The notes under the pieces: generated by a model
The model's input: only the letters and a program-made list of their open reading frames with translations
Told to the model about the DNA's origin: nothing
Databases searched by the model: none
Made by a program: the position numbers and the translations under genes
In this document: positions 8,841 through 17,111 of the stretch, piece by piece
Layout: every line of letters starts with the position of its first letter
How positions within the stretch are numbered: position 1 is the first letter of the stretch
DNA from: Kribbella pittospori
GTDB taxonomy: Bacteria > Actinomycetota > Actinomycetes > Propionibacteriales > Kribbellaceae
Assembly (NCBI RefSeq): GCF_004331465.1
Contig: NZ_SJKB01000014.1
Span: forward strand, 1-64,000
Direction: 5' to 3'
Length of the DNA stretch: 64,000 nt

Positions 8841-10118
8841 ATGCGTGGTCTGAGTAAGACCCTCGCGGTGCTGAGTGCGGCGGGTCTTCTCGCGGTCAGC
8901 GCCTGCGGGAACAGCGATGACGGCGGCGGCGGCGGGGATTCGGCGGCGAGCAAGGACGTCACCGTCTTCACCTGGTGGGCCGATGGCGGCGAGAAGGCCG
9001 GTCTGGACGGCATGGTCTCGGTGTTCAACACCGACTGCAAGGACTTCAAGTTCGTCAACTCCGCGGTCGCGGGTGGCGCCGGGTCGAACGCCAAGCAGGT
9101 GCTGGCCAACGACCTGCAGGCGGGTAAGCCGCCGTCGACGTTCCAGGCGCACGCCGGCGCGGAGCTGAAGGACTACATCAACGCCGGCCAGGTCGACGAC
9201 GTCAGCCAGTTGTACAAGGACTACGGGCTGGACAAGGCCTTCCCGCAGAACCTGATCGACAACCTGACCGTCGACGGCAAGATCTACTCGATCCCGGCCA
9301 ACATCCACCGCGCCAATGTGGTCTGGGCCAACCCGACGGTGCTGAAGAAGGCCAGCATCGACGGCACCAAGGCTCCGGACAGCGTGGACGCCTGGATCGC
9401 GGACATGGACAAGCTGAAGGCGGCCGGTGTGAAGGCGCCGCTGGCGATCTCCAAGGGCTTCGCGCAGGAGATGCTGGTCGAGGCCGTGCTGCTGGCCGAC
9501 CTCGGGGCCGACAAGTTCAGCGGCCTGTGGGACGGCAAGACCGACTGGGCCGGTGCGGACGTGACCGCGGCACTGGAGAAGTACAAGAAGCTGCTGACCT
9601 ACACGAACGCCGACCGTGAGGCGATCGACTGGCCGGACGCGCTGCAGTACGTGAACAAGGGCCAGGCCGGCTACACGCTGATGGGTGACTGGGTCGCCGC
9701 GCAGCAGCTGGCCGACAAGGTTCCGGACTCGGCGTACACCTACTGGCCGGCTCCGGGGACCGCGGGAAACTTCCAGTTCCTGGCGGACTCGTTCACGCTG
9801 CCGACCAACGGGGCTGACCCCGACGGTGCGAAGTGCTGGCTGAAGACCGTCGGCTCGGCCGAGGGCCAGAAGGCGTTCAACACCAAGAAGGGCTCGATCC
9901 CGGCCCGTTCGGACGCGCAGCCGGCCGACTACCCGAAGTACCAGCAGACCGCGATGGCCGACTGGAAGAGCAACAAGATCGTGCCGTCCTGCGCCCACGG
10001 TGCCGCCTGCACACTGGGTCAGAACAACGACATCCTCTCCGCGCTCAGCCAGTTCAGTGGCAGCCCCGACGTCGCCAAGTTGCAGACGGCGCTCGCCAAT
10101 GCGATGAAGACGAGCTGA
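8841..10118 (+). CDS. Sugar ABC transporter substrate-binding lipoprotein
   Basis: 425 residues. It begins with a short signal and lipobox ending SVSAC-type (LLAVSAC, Cys at about 22), a Gly-rich linker, and then a family 1 solute-binding fold (DVTVFTWWADGGEK). It should capture an oligosaccharide or sugar outside the membrane. ATG 8841 follows GGAGAGTG at a normal distance; a longer frame from 8769 lacks a signal. The 204 bases upstream contain a TTGACA at 8750-8755 and two copies of GCGCAACGCG (8646-8655, 8727-8736) that could be regulator sites. First gene of a three-gene importer operon. Confidence 0.92.
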   Translation: MRGLSKTLAVLSAAGLLAVSACGNSDDGGGGGDSAASKDVTVFTWWADGGEKAGLDGMVSVFNTDCKDFKFVNSAVAGGAGSNAKQVLANDLQAGKPPSTFQAHAGAELKDYINAGQVDDVSQLYKDYGLDKAFPQNLIDNLTVDGKIYSIPANIHRANVVWANPTVLKKASIDGTKAPDSVDAWIADMDKLKAAGVKAPLAISKGFAQEMLVEAVLLADLGADKFSGLWDGKTDWAGADVTAALEKYKKLLTYTNADREAIDWPDALQYVNKGQAGYTLMGDWVAAQQLADKVPDSAYTYWPAPGTAGNFQFLADSFTLPTNGADPDGAKCWLKTVGSAEGQKAFNTKKGSIPARSDAQPADYPKYQQTAMADWKSNKIVPSCAHGAACTLGQNNDILSALSQFSGSPDVAKLQTALANAMKTS

Positions 10119-10161
10119 TGCGCGACGAGTTGCGGATCCGGCCTGGCTGGGAGGACTGAGC

Positions 10162-11061
10162 ATGCACGGAAGAATCCGCACCTGGGGACCTGGTGCCCTG
10201 GTGCTGCTGCCGACCGTGCTGTTGCTCGGGTACTTCGTCTACGGGCTGATCGCGTGGTCCTTCAACACCTCGCTCACCGACCGGCACACGGCCCGCAAGG
10301 GCCCGGCCAACTACGTCGGCTTCGAGAACTACGTGAATCTGTTCCACGAGGACCGGTTCCTCAACTCGCTGAAGAACCTCGGCGTGCTCACGGTGGCGTT
10401 CATCGTGGGCACGCTGATCTTCGGCCTGCTCTGGGCCCTGCTGCTGGAGAAGGGGGTCACCGGCGAGGGTGTGTTCCGGTCGATCTTCCTGTTCCCGATG
10501 GCGATCTCGATGATCGCCTCGGGCGTGGTCTGGGGCTGGTTGCTGAATCCGTCCCAGGGTGACGACGCCCGCGGCCTGAACCGGCTCTTCGCGATTCTCC
10601 ATCTGAACTTCCTGGAGAATCCGTGGTGGACCGCGGGGAGCAGATGGACGACGATGGCGGCCATCGCCCTGCCCGCGGTCTGGCAGATGTCCGGCTACAT
10701 CATGGCGCTGTTCCTGGCCGGCTTCCGGGGCATTCCCCCGGAGCTGCGCGAGGCCGCCCGGGTCGACGGTGCGAGCGAGTTCAAGCTGTATCGGTACGTG
10801 CTGTTCCCGCAGCTGTCGCCGATCGCGCTGTCGGCGCTGATCATCCTCGGCCACATCTCGCTGAAGCTGTTCGACCTGATCTACGCGATCACCGGGCCGA
10901 ACCAGTTCCGCACCGAGGTGCCGTCGATCTACATGTGGAACACCTTGTTGCGCAGTGATCAGGCCAAGGCGGCCGCGATCGCGATCGTCCTGCTCGCGTG
11001 CGTCGCCGTACTCGTCATCCCGTACCTCTCATGGACCGCCCGGCAGGAGGCCAAACAATGA
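10162..11061 (+). CDS. Sugar ABC transporter permease, MalF type
   Basis: 299 residues with about six membrane spans, the first at about 11-33 (GALVLLPTVLLLGYFVYGLI). The cytoplasmic EAA loop is ELREAARVDGASEFKLYRYV, which docks the ATPase. ATG 10162 is preceded by GGGAGGACTG. Its stop overlaps the start of the next permease as ATGA. Confidence 0.93.
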   Translation: MHGRIRTWGPGALVLLPTVLLLGYFVYGLIAWSFNTSLTDRHTARKGPANYVGFENYVNLFHEDRFLNSLKNLGVLTVAFIVGTLIFGLLWALLLEKGVTGEGVFRSIFLFPMAISMIASGVVWGWLLNPSQGDDARGLNRLFAILHLNFLENPWWTAGSRWTTMAAIALPAVWQMSGYIMALFLAGFRGIPPELREAARVDGASEFKLYRYVLFPQLSPIALSALIILGHISLKLFDLIYAITGPNQFRTEVPSIYMWNTLLRSDQAKAAAIAIVLLACVAVLVIPYLSWTARQEAKQ

Positions 11062-11957
11062 GCGCCGCAGAAGCCGCCACCGGCCAGGCCGCCGCGGCGC
11101 TCACCCGCAAGCCGCGGCGCGGTGCGATCGCCGACGGTTCGACGCGACGCAGCCGGACCTTCCGGTACCTGTTCCTGCTGCTCTTCCTGTTGTTCGTGCT
11201 GACCCCGGTGTACGTCGTCGTGGTCACCAGCTTCAAGACCGCCAGCGACACCACGGCCGCCGCGCAGTGGTCGTTGCCGGAGACCTGGACGCTGGAGCCG
11301 TGGAGCAAGGCGTGGGACGTACTACGGCCGTACATGATCCGCTCGCTGTCGCTGGCGATCCCGGCCGCGATCATCTCCTCGATGATCGGTTCCGCGAACG
11401 GGTTCGTGCTGGCCCGCTGGCGGTTCCCCGGCGCGAACATCGTGTTCGCGTTCATCCTGTTCGGGATGTTCATCCCGTACCAGGCGGTGATGCTGCCGCT
11501 GCGGACGACGTTCACCGAACTGGACGTGACCCGGGGTGTGCCGACGCTGATCATCGCGCACTGCATCTACGGCATCCCGATCTGCACGCTGATCTTCCGG
11601 AACTACTACGCCACGATCGTGCCGACCGAGATCATCGAGTCGGCCCGGGTGGACGGCGCCGGACTGGTCCAGACGTACGCGCGGATCATCCTGCCGATCT
11701 CGATCTCCGGGTTCGTGGTGACGCTGATCTGGCAGTTCACCTCGGTCTGGAACGACTTCCTGTTCGCCCTGTTCCTGACCCAGCAGAACAACGGCCCGGT
11801 GACGCTGGGCCTGGCGGCGCTGTCAGGCGGCCAGAAGGTCGACTACGCGGCCAGCATGGCCGGTGCGCTGATCACCTCGTTCCCGACCCTGCTGGTGTAC
11901 ATCCTGCTGGGCCGCTGGTTCATCGGCGGCCTGATGGCGGGTGCCCTGAAGGGCTGA
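11058..11957 (+). CDS. Sugar ABC transporter permease, MalG type
   Basis: 299 residues. It has a charged N-terminal stretch of about 35 residues, then six membrane spans beginning FRYLFLLLFLLFVLTPVYVV. The EAA loop is EIIESARVDGAGLVQTYARI. ATG 11058 overlaps the previous stop. No ATPase gene is present in this operon, so an ATPase encoded elsewhere, such as an MsiK/UgpC-type protein, must energise it; this sharing is common in actinobacteria. Confidence 0.93.
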   Translation: MSAAEAATGQAAAALTRKPRRGAIADGSTRRSRTFRYLFLLLFLLFVLTPVYVVVVTSFKTASDTTAAAQWSLPETWTLEPWSKAWDVLRPYMIRSLSLAIPAAIISSMIGSANGFVLARWRFPGANIVFAFILFGMFIPYQAVMLPLRTTFTELDVTRGVPTLIIAHCIYGIPICTLIFRNYYATIVPTEIIESARVDGAGLVQTYARIILPISISGFVVTLIWQFTSVWNDFLFALFLTQQNNGPVTLGLAALSGGQKVDYAASMAGALITSFPTLLVYILLGRWFIGGLMAGALKG

Positions 11958-11977
11958 CCGGCAGTACGACGTACGAC

Positions 11978-12007
11978 GCGGCCCGTGCTACTCCAAGCAC
12001 GGGCCGC
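11978..12007 (+). terminator. Strong hairpin after the sugar importer operon
   Basis: GCGGCCCGTGCT (11978-11989) pairs perfectly with AGCACGGGCCGC (11996-12007) around a six-base loop. It lies 20 bases after the last permease. No T-run follows, as is usual for actinobacterial terminators. Confidence 0.85.
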
Positions 12008-12098
12008 AGTCGTCCGGTGACGGCGTGTCGAGCTCGTTGTCCACAGGACGCGCGCAGGGGCCTGCGGCGGACTGGGACTGGACGGTAATGTCGCGGAC

Positions 12099-13733
12099 GT
12101 GACCAAGTCACCGCGAGGCCGGGACGGACGGCGCAGCCACCTGCGGCTGGTCGATTCGGCGCCGGGCCCGACCCACGGACCCACGGCTGGTGTCGACGTC
12201 GACACCACGCCGAGCGTCGCCGTGCTGGAAACCCTGCTGGAAACGCTCTCCCTGGACCTCGCCGCCGCACCGCCGGCGCTGCACCCGGTGATCGCCGAGG
12301 CCTCCGTCGCGCGGTCCGCGGCGATGCTCGCCGATCAGCTCTGGCCGGCCGGGAGGCCGGACGAGATCGGCGAGGTCGAGCGGTTCTTCTGGGCCGATGC
12401 CGCGCGGGTGCTCGGTGAGCGCCGCGACCTCGAATCCTTTGTCCTGCTGACGAGTCTGGCTCGCACGGTCGGTCCGGCCGGCCGGTTGCCGCTGCAACGG
12501 GCACACCTGTCCCGGCTCCGCACCGAGGCCGAGGTTCCGGACTGGGTGACCCGGATCGCCGGATTCCGGCTGACCAGCGCGATCGTGTCCGAGGACATCA
12601 GCGGTGACGGACTGAGCGTCGTACTGGACTACGACGACGACCACCATCCGCACACCGTGGTGGTGTTCATCGACAACAACCTCGGCGCGATCGTGAAGGA
12701 CGTGTTCGTCGGACCGCCGGTGGACCGGGTGCTGGAGGCGTACCAGCGCGGTGGCCGGGTGACGATCCGGTCGGTCCGCCCGCCGACCGCGGCCGGGATC
12801 ATCCTGCAGGCGCTGGGCGAGACCAACGACTACGACGATCCGCCGGTCAGCGAGGACTTCGAGTTCTTCTCGGCCCTGCTGGTGAACCGGCTGACCCAGT
12901 TGCCGGAGCGCCCGATCCGGCCGCCGGTTCGCCCTCTGCTCTCGCCGAGGCAGCGGGATCAGTTGGTCGACGATTTCCTTGCGTCGCCGTACGGCGCGGG
13001 CCTGTCTGGCGACGCGGGCGACATCGTGCGGCTGTGGATCGACCACGCGGTGGACCACACCGTCGGCGGTCCACTGCGGGTGAGCGCCGTACTGGTCGAG
13101 TTGTTCCTGGCGCACTGGCTGCCCCGCAAGGTGCTTGCCGACAGCACCTACTTCGAGGCGGTGCCGGTGGTGGTCAAGGCCTGGCTGGGGTTCGCGGGGG
13201 ACCGGACCCAGTTGGCGCTGGACGCCATCGACGAGGCGGTTGACGCGGTGGATGTGTGGACGCCTGCGCTGGAGGCCGCGGCGATGGTCGACCCGGTCGG
13301 CTCGAAACCGGGCGAGCGGGTCTTCCTCGACGACACCACCAACGACCTGGAGGACGCGTACCGCGCCCTGTCCGGTCTCGGCTCACCGCCACAGCCGGAT
13401 CTGCATGGCCTGGACAAGTCCCAGGCCGCAACCCTGTCCGTTCTCGCCCCGCACGCCTGGCTGATGGCCGGCGAAACCCTGGGCAACGCCTACGCTCCCG
13501 ACGCCTTCGACATTGCCGAACGCCTCGTCCGCGAGGCCCCCGACCTGCTCGCCAAGGCCCGCCTCTCCACCTGGCCACGCGCCATCGTCTGGCTCCTGGC
13601 CCACCGCCACCGCCTCGTCGGCCCTGGCGAACCCCTCACCCCCTACGCCCTCGCCGCCGACCTCTCCTCGTCCCCCGCCACCCTCCGCAAGACCGCCAAA
13701 CTCCTCACCGACACCCTGGTCCTGCCCCGCTGA
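12099..13733 (+). CDS. Conserved actinobacterial hypothetical protein
   Basis: 544 residues, no signal peptide or membrane segment. I do not recognise a characterised domain. It is acidic and mostly helical, with a segment of alternating strands around 160-215 (SVVLDYDDDHHPHTVVVFID). The C-terminal codons switch to strongly C-ending usage but stay in frame. The start is a GTG at 12099. It stands alone between a terminator hairpin and the thioredoxin/NHL gene, 54 bases upstream of the latter. Confidence 0.75.
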   Translation: MTKSPRGRDGRRSHLRLVDSAPGPTHGPTAGVDVDTTPSVAVLETLLETLSLDLAAAPPALHPVIAEASVARSAAMLADQLWPAGRPDEIGEVERFFWADAARVLGERRDLESFVLLTSLARTVGPAGRLPLQRAHLSRLRTEAEVPDWVTRIAGFRLTSAIVSEDISGDGLSVVLDYDDDHHPHTVVVFIDNNLGAIVKDVFVGPPVDRVLEAYQRGGRVTIRSVRPPTAAGIILQALGETNDYDDPPVSEDFEFFSALLVNRLTQLPERPIRPPVRPLLSPRQRDQLVDDFLASPYGAGLSGDAGDIVRLWIDHAVDHTVGGPLRVSAVLVELFLAHWLPRKVLADSTYFEAVPVVVKAWLGFAGDRTQLALDAIDEAVDAVDVWTPALEAAAMVDPVGSKPGERVFLDDTTNDLEDAYRALSGLGSPPQPDLHGLDKSQAATLSVLAPHAWLMAGETLGNAYAPDAFDIAERLVREAPDLLAKARLSTWPRAIVWLLAHRHRLVGPGEPLTPYALAADLSSSPATLRKTAKLLTDTLVLPR

Positions 13734-13787
13734 TCCGGATGGTGGGCCGCCCGCGGGCGTTCTTGGGTCGCGGCGGACAATGGCGGC

Positions 13788-15569
13788 ATGCATGTGCGTG
13801 CGCCGGAGCTCAAGGGTCGTGGATGGTTGAACACCGGAGGGCGGGAGCTGTCGCTCGCGGACTTCCGGGGGCGGTTCCTGCTGCTGGACTTCTGGACGTT
13901 CTGCTGCATCAACTGCCTGCATGTGCTGGACGAGTTGCGGCCGCTGGAGGAGAAGTACGGCGACGCGCTGGTGATCGTGGGGGTGCATTCGCCGAAGTTC
14001 GCGCACGAGGGCGAGGAAGCGGCCGTCCGGTCCGCGGTCGAGCGGTACGAGGTCGGCCACCCGGTGCTCGACGACCCGCAGCTGGTGACCTGGCAGAACT
14101 ACACCGCCCGCGCCTGGCCGACGCTGGTCCTGGTCGACCCGAACGGGTACATCGTCGCGCAGTACTCCGGTGAAGGACACGAGCATGCCCTCGACGCCCA
14201 GCTGGCCGAGCTGATCGAGGAGCACGAGCGCGCCGGCACACTGACCCGGGGCAAGTCGCCGTACGTCGCTCCGGCGCCGGAGCCCACCGACCTCCGCTTC
14301 CCGGCCAAGGTCGTTGCCTTGGACAATGGTTTCCTGGTGGCGGACGCCGGAAACCACAGCATCGTCGAGCTCGCCGAGGACGCGACCACCGTCGTACGCC
14401 GGATCGGCACCGGCGAGCGTGGGTTCGTGGACGGCGGCGACTCGCAGGCGCGCTTCTCCGAGCCGAACGGGCTGACCCTGCTGCCCGACGACGTGGCCGC
14501 GCGACTCGGGTACGACGTGGTTGTCGCGGACACCGTCAACCACGCACTCCGTGGGATCGCGTTGCAGTCCGGCGAGGTGACCACACTCGTCGGCACCGGC
14601 AAGCAATGGATGGACGGTGACGGGACCGACGTACTGAGCTCGCCCTGGGACGTCGCCTGGTGGCAGGACAAGGTGTGGATCGCGATGGCCGGAGTCCACC
14701 AGTTGTGGACGTACGACCCGTTCACCAAGGTCGCAGAGGTTGCCGCCGGCACCACCAACGAAGGTCTGAAGGACGGCGCCCCGGCCGAGGCATGGTTCGC
14801 GCAGACGAGCGGCCTCGCAGCGGACGGGGACCGGCTCTGGCTGGCCGACTCCGAGATCTCGGCGCTGCGCTGGATCGACACCGAGGTCCACACAGCTGTC
14901 GGCACCGGCCTGTTCGACTTCGGCCTGCGCGACGGCAAGGCGAGCGAGGCCCTGCTCCAGCACCCGCTCGGCGTGACCGTCGTCCCGGACGGCTCGATCG
15001 CGATCGCCGACACCTACAACGGCGCCGTACGACGCTATGACCCGCGCGCCGACGTGGTCGACACGATGGCCACCGGACTGGCCGAGCCCAGTGATGCTGT
15101 TGTCGTGGGCAACGAACTGCTGGTGGTCGAGTCGGCGGCGCATCGGCTGACCCGGATCCCGCTGGGTGCGTCGGCGAAGGCGGACGAGTTCAGCACCAGG
15201 ACCCAGCGGCCGCCGATGGATGTGATGGGTGGGGACGTGACGCTGGAGGTCGTCTTCACACCACCGCCGGGGCAGAAGCTGGACGATCGATACGGACCGT
15301 CGACCCGGCTGCTGGTGTCCTCGACGCCGGAGAACCTGCTGCGCGAAGGCGCCGGCGACTCCACCGATTTGAGTCGCCGGCTCGTCATCGACGAGCGGGT
15401 CGGGGACGGCGTACTGCACGTGGCCGTCCAGGCGGCTTCGTGTGACGACTCGGCCGAGGTCGAGTTCCCGGCCTGCCACATGCATCGCCAGGACTGGGGT
15501 GTCCCGATCCGCGTCACGCCGGACGGCGCGGTCCGGCTCGAACTGGTGCTCTCAGGCGCTACCGCCTGA
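13788..15569 (+). CDS. Thioredoxin-fold plus NHL-repeat protein, NHLRC2 type
   Basis: 593 residues in two parts. Residues about 1-150 form a thioredoxin/TlpA fold with the unusual redox site FWTFCCINCLH (CCINC in place of WCxxC). Residues about 165-490 form an NHL beta-propeller with repeats built on segments such as FSEPNGLTLLP, LSSPWDVAWW and LQHPLGVTVVPDGSIAIADT. A beta-rich tail follows. The CCINC site and domain order are shared with animal NHLRC2. No signal peptide is seen, so it is probably cytoplasmic. Physiological partner unknown. Confidence 0.88.
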   Translation: MHVRAPELKGRGWLNTGGRELSLADFRGRFLLLDFWTFCCINCLHVLDELRPLEEKYGDALVIVGVHSPKFAHEGEEAAVRSAVERYEVGHPVLDDPQLVTWQNYTARAWPTLVLVDPNGYIVAQYSGEGHEHALDAQLAELIEEHERAGTLTRGKSPYVAPAPEPTDLRFPAKVVALDNGFLVADAGNHSIVELAEDATTVVRRIGTGERGFVDGGDSQARFSEPNGLTLLPDDVAARLGYDVVVADTVNHALRGIALQSGEVTTLVGTGKQWMDGDGTDVLSSPWDVAWWQDKVWIAMAGVHQLWTYDPFTKVAEVAAGTTNEGLKDGAPAEAWFAQTSGLAADGDRLWLADSEISALRWIDTEVHTAVGTGLFDFGLRDGKASEALLQHPLGVTVVPDGSIAIADTYNGAVRRYDPRADVVDTMATGLAEPSDAVVVGNELLVVESAAHRLTRIPLGASAKADEFSTRTQRPPMDVMGGDVTLEVVFTPPPGQKLDDRYGPSTRLLVSSTPENLLREGAGDSTDLSRRLVIDERVGDGVLHVAVQAASCDDSAEVEFPACHMHRQDWGVPIRVTPDGAVRLELVLSGATA

Positions 15570-15572
15570 GAA

Positions 15573-15821
15573 CTACTCCTGGATGTCGCGGTGGTGTTCC
15601 TCGACGACGCGGTACTCCTCCTCGACCGCGGGGTCGATCGCGTCGGTCTCGACGCGACGGCGCCGGTTCGTGATGTAGAAGGAGAGCATGATTCCGGCCA
15701 GGCCGGCGAGCATCAGGATGTAGCCGACAACAGTCAGGTCGACAGCGTCCCACGAGTCCCGGACCGCGAACGCCAGGATGGCGCCGACCACCATCAAAAA
15801 GATCCCCACACCGATGCTCAT
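15573..15821 (-). CDS. DUF6458 two-span membrane protein
   Basis: 82 residues with two membrane helices (about 3-22 and 28-52) and a charged tail rich in Arg then Glu (NRRRRVETDAIDPAVEEEY). This matches the small DUF6458 family of actinobacteria, of unknown function. The start MSIGVGIFL at 15821 fits the family; a longer frame begins ten codons earlier at 15851. It converges with the thioredoxin/NHL gene with only three bases between stops. Confidence 0.85.
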   Translation of the reverse strand: MSIGVGIFLMVVGAILAFAVRDSWDAVDLTVVGYILMLAGLAGIMLSFYITNRRRRVETDAIDPAVEEEYRVVEEHHRDIQE

Positions 15822-15828
15822 GCGCGTC

Positions 15829-15895
15829 CTCGCTTCGCTCCGGGCGCCCATGAGACACGAGGTGCGCAGTCCCGAATGATGTGCTCGCTTCGCTC
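15829..15895. repeat. Two copies of CTCGCTTCGCTC upstream of the DUF6458 gene
   Basis: CTCGCTTCGCTC occurs at 15829-15840 and 15884-15895, each followed by a GCCCATG-like stretch, so an ATG-GGC context is also duplicated on the minus strand. Copies of GAGCGAAGCGAG are frequently seen near gene starts in actinobacteria. Function unknown. The remainder of 15822-16023 shows no gene. Confidence 0.5.
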
Positions 15896-16023
15896 GCCCA
15901 TGTCGAGCCTCCTAGTGAAGTCGCTCTACACCCACGACGCTACTCCGCGTTGGCGGCGTTATCCATCAACACCCGATGTCGCTTGCGCCACCCCATCTGT
16001 ACCCGGAGGGTAAACACGGACCG

Positions 16024-16794
16024 TCAGCGCGCGTGGAGCTCGATGTCGCCGGAGGTGGTGGTCGCCTCGAGAGTGTGGGACCCGCCGGTGTCGTTGCCGA
16101 GCTCGTTGCCGACCTCGCCGCTGCGGGTCTCGGTGCTGACCTTGTAGCCACCGGACGGCGCGGAGATCTCGATGTCGCTGCTGGTGCCCTTGGCCCGTAC
16201 GTCGTTCGCCTCGGCCAGGTCGAGCTCGATGTCGCCGGAGGTGGTCTCGACGTTCACCGGGCCGCCCTTCAGGCCGCGCGCCTCGATGTCACCGGAGTTC
16301 GCCGTCACGTCCAGCTTGCCGGTCAGGTCCGACACCTCGACATCGCCGGAGGTCAGGTCGAGCCTCACGTCACCGCTGATGTCGCTGAGTTCGACCTTGC
16401 CGGACGTGGACTTCGTGTCGACGCCGCTCACTCCGGCGATGGACACGTCGCCGCTGCCGTTGTGGCCGATCACCTTGGTACCGCGCGGGACGGTCACCTC
16501 GAAGTCGGCGCTGCACTGCCAGCCGCAGTCGCCGTCGAGCTTCAGGGTGCCGTTGTCGACGGAGTACGCGTCGCCGTGCTTCCACAGCCAGTACTTGCGC
16601 TTCTCCTGCACCGTGGTCTTGTCGTCGCCGGACACCCTGATCGTGACGTCGGCGTTCTTGGCGGCCAGCTCGACCGTGGTGATCCGATCGTCGATCGTGT
16701 GGGTGTCGTCGGAGTCCCGGTCGCCGAAGGTCCAGAACGCCAGTCCCGCCGCGACCACCAGAAGCACAGCCCCCAGTTGCTTGCTCTCCGCCAT
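16024..16794 (-). CDS. DUF4097-type beta-solenoid protein, membrane anchored
   Basis: 256 residues. One N-terminal membrane helix (about 8-22, LGAVLLVVAAGLAFWTF) anchors an extracytoplasmic domain. That domain has repeated strand motifs of the form S-G-D-x-x (NGSGDVSIAG, LTSGDVEVS, ANSGDIEAR, TTSGDIELD), the right-handed solenoid of the DUF4097 family. A Cys pair (GDCGWQCS) may form a disulfide. I chose ATG 16794, which has the usual lysine ahead of the helix; a longer frame to 16965 encodes an implausible Arg-rich leader. Function of the family is not established. Confidence 0.82.
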   Translation of the reverse strand: MAESKQLGAVLLVVAAGLAFWTFGDRDSDDTHTIDDRITTVELAAKNADVTIRVSGDDKTTVQEKRKYWLWKHGDAYSVDNGTLKLDGDCGWQCSADFEVTVPRGTKVIGHNGSGDVSIAGVSGVDTKSTSGKVELSDISGDVRLDLTSGDVEVSDLTGKLDVTANSGDIEARGLKGGPVNVETTSGDIELDLAEANDVRAKGTSSDIEISAPSGGYKVSTETRSGEVGNELGNDTGGSHTLEATTTSGDIELHAR

Positions 16795-16888
16795 CGTCCG
16801 CCTCTTCTTCTGCTGCCCCGCCACCTTGTCGGCTCGACAGTAGGCCGACCGGCGGTGCCGCAGGATCCGGCAGATCCCCCGGCGCGTC

Positions 16889-16906
16889 CCTGAGGGCTTC
16901 CTGAGG
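16889..16906 (-). promoter_or_regulatory. 11-bp-phased direct repeat, response-regulator-type operator
   Basis: CCTGAGG occurs at 16889-16895 and again at 16900-16906, exactly 11 bases apart, about 95 bases upstream of the DUF4097 start. On the gene strand it reads CCTCAGGAAGCCCTCAGG. Direct repeats one helical turn apart are typical of OmpR/PhoB-type binding sites. A closely similar site precedes the secreted-repeat gene at 37538. The gap 16795-17111 also holds the two hairpins listed next and no gene. Confidence 0.55.
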
Positions 16907-16938
16907 TCACCCCCGGCGTACGGCGGGGGACAGGGGAC

Positions 16939-16974
16939 GGCCCTGGCTCGGACAGGGGAAGCCAAGCCAGGGCC
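16939..16974. terminator. Inverted repeat in the FadE5/DUF4097 gap
   Basis: GGCCCTGGCT (16939-16948) pairs with AGCCAGGGCC (16965-16974) over a 16-base loop. It lies between the acyl-CoA dehydrogenase terminator and the DUF4097 operator, and may be a second terminator. Confidence 0.45.
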
Positions 16975-17066
16975 GCTGTGTTGCCACGGGCAGCAACGCT
17001 CCTACAAACAGCCGTTCCTCACCAGGGCAGATCGTGGGGCAACCCGGGGCAGATCATCTGCCCGGG

Positions 17067-17103
17067 CCTCCGGCTCGACCCGCGCAAGTGGTCGAGCCGG
17101 AGG
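17067..17103 (-). terminator. Terminator of the acyl-CoA dehydrogenase gene
   Basis: CCTCCGGCTCGACC (17067-17080) pairs perfectly over 14 bases with GGTCGAGCCGGAGG (17090-17103), nine-base loop, immediately after the stop codon at 17112. A nearby imperfect palindrome around GCAGATCATCTGC (17049-17061) is also present. Confidence 0.85.
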
Positions 17104-17111
17104 GGTTCGGG

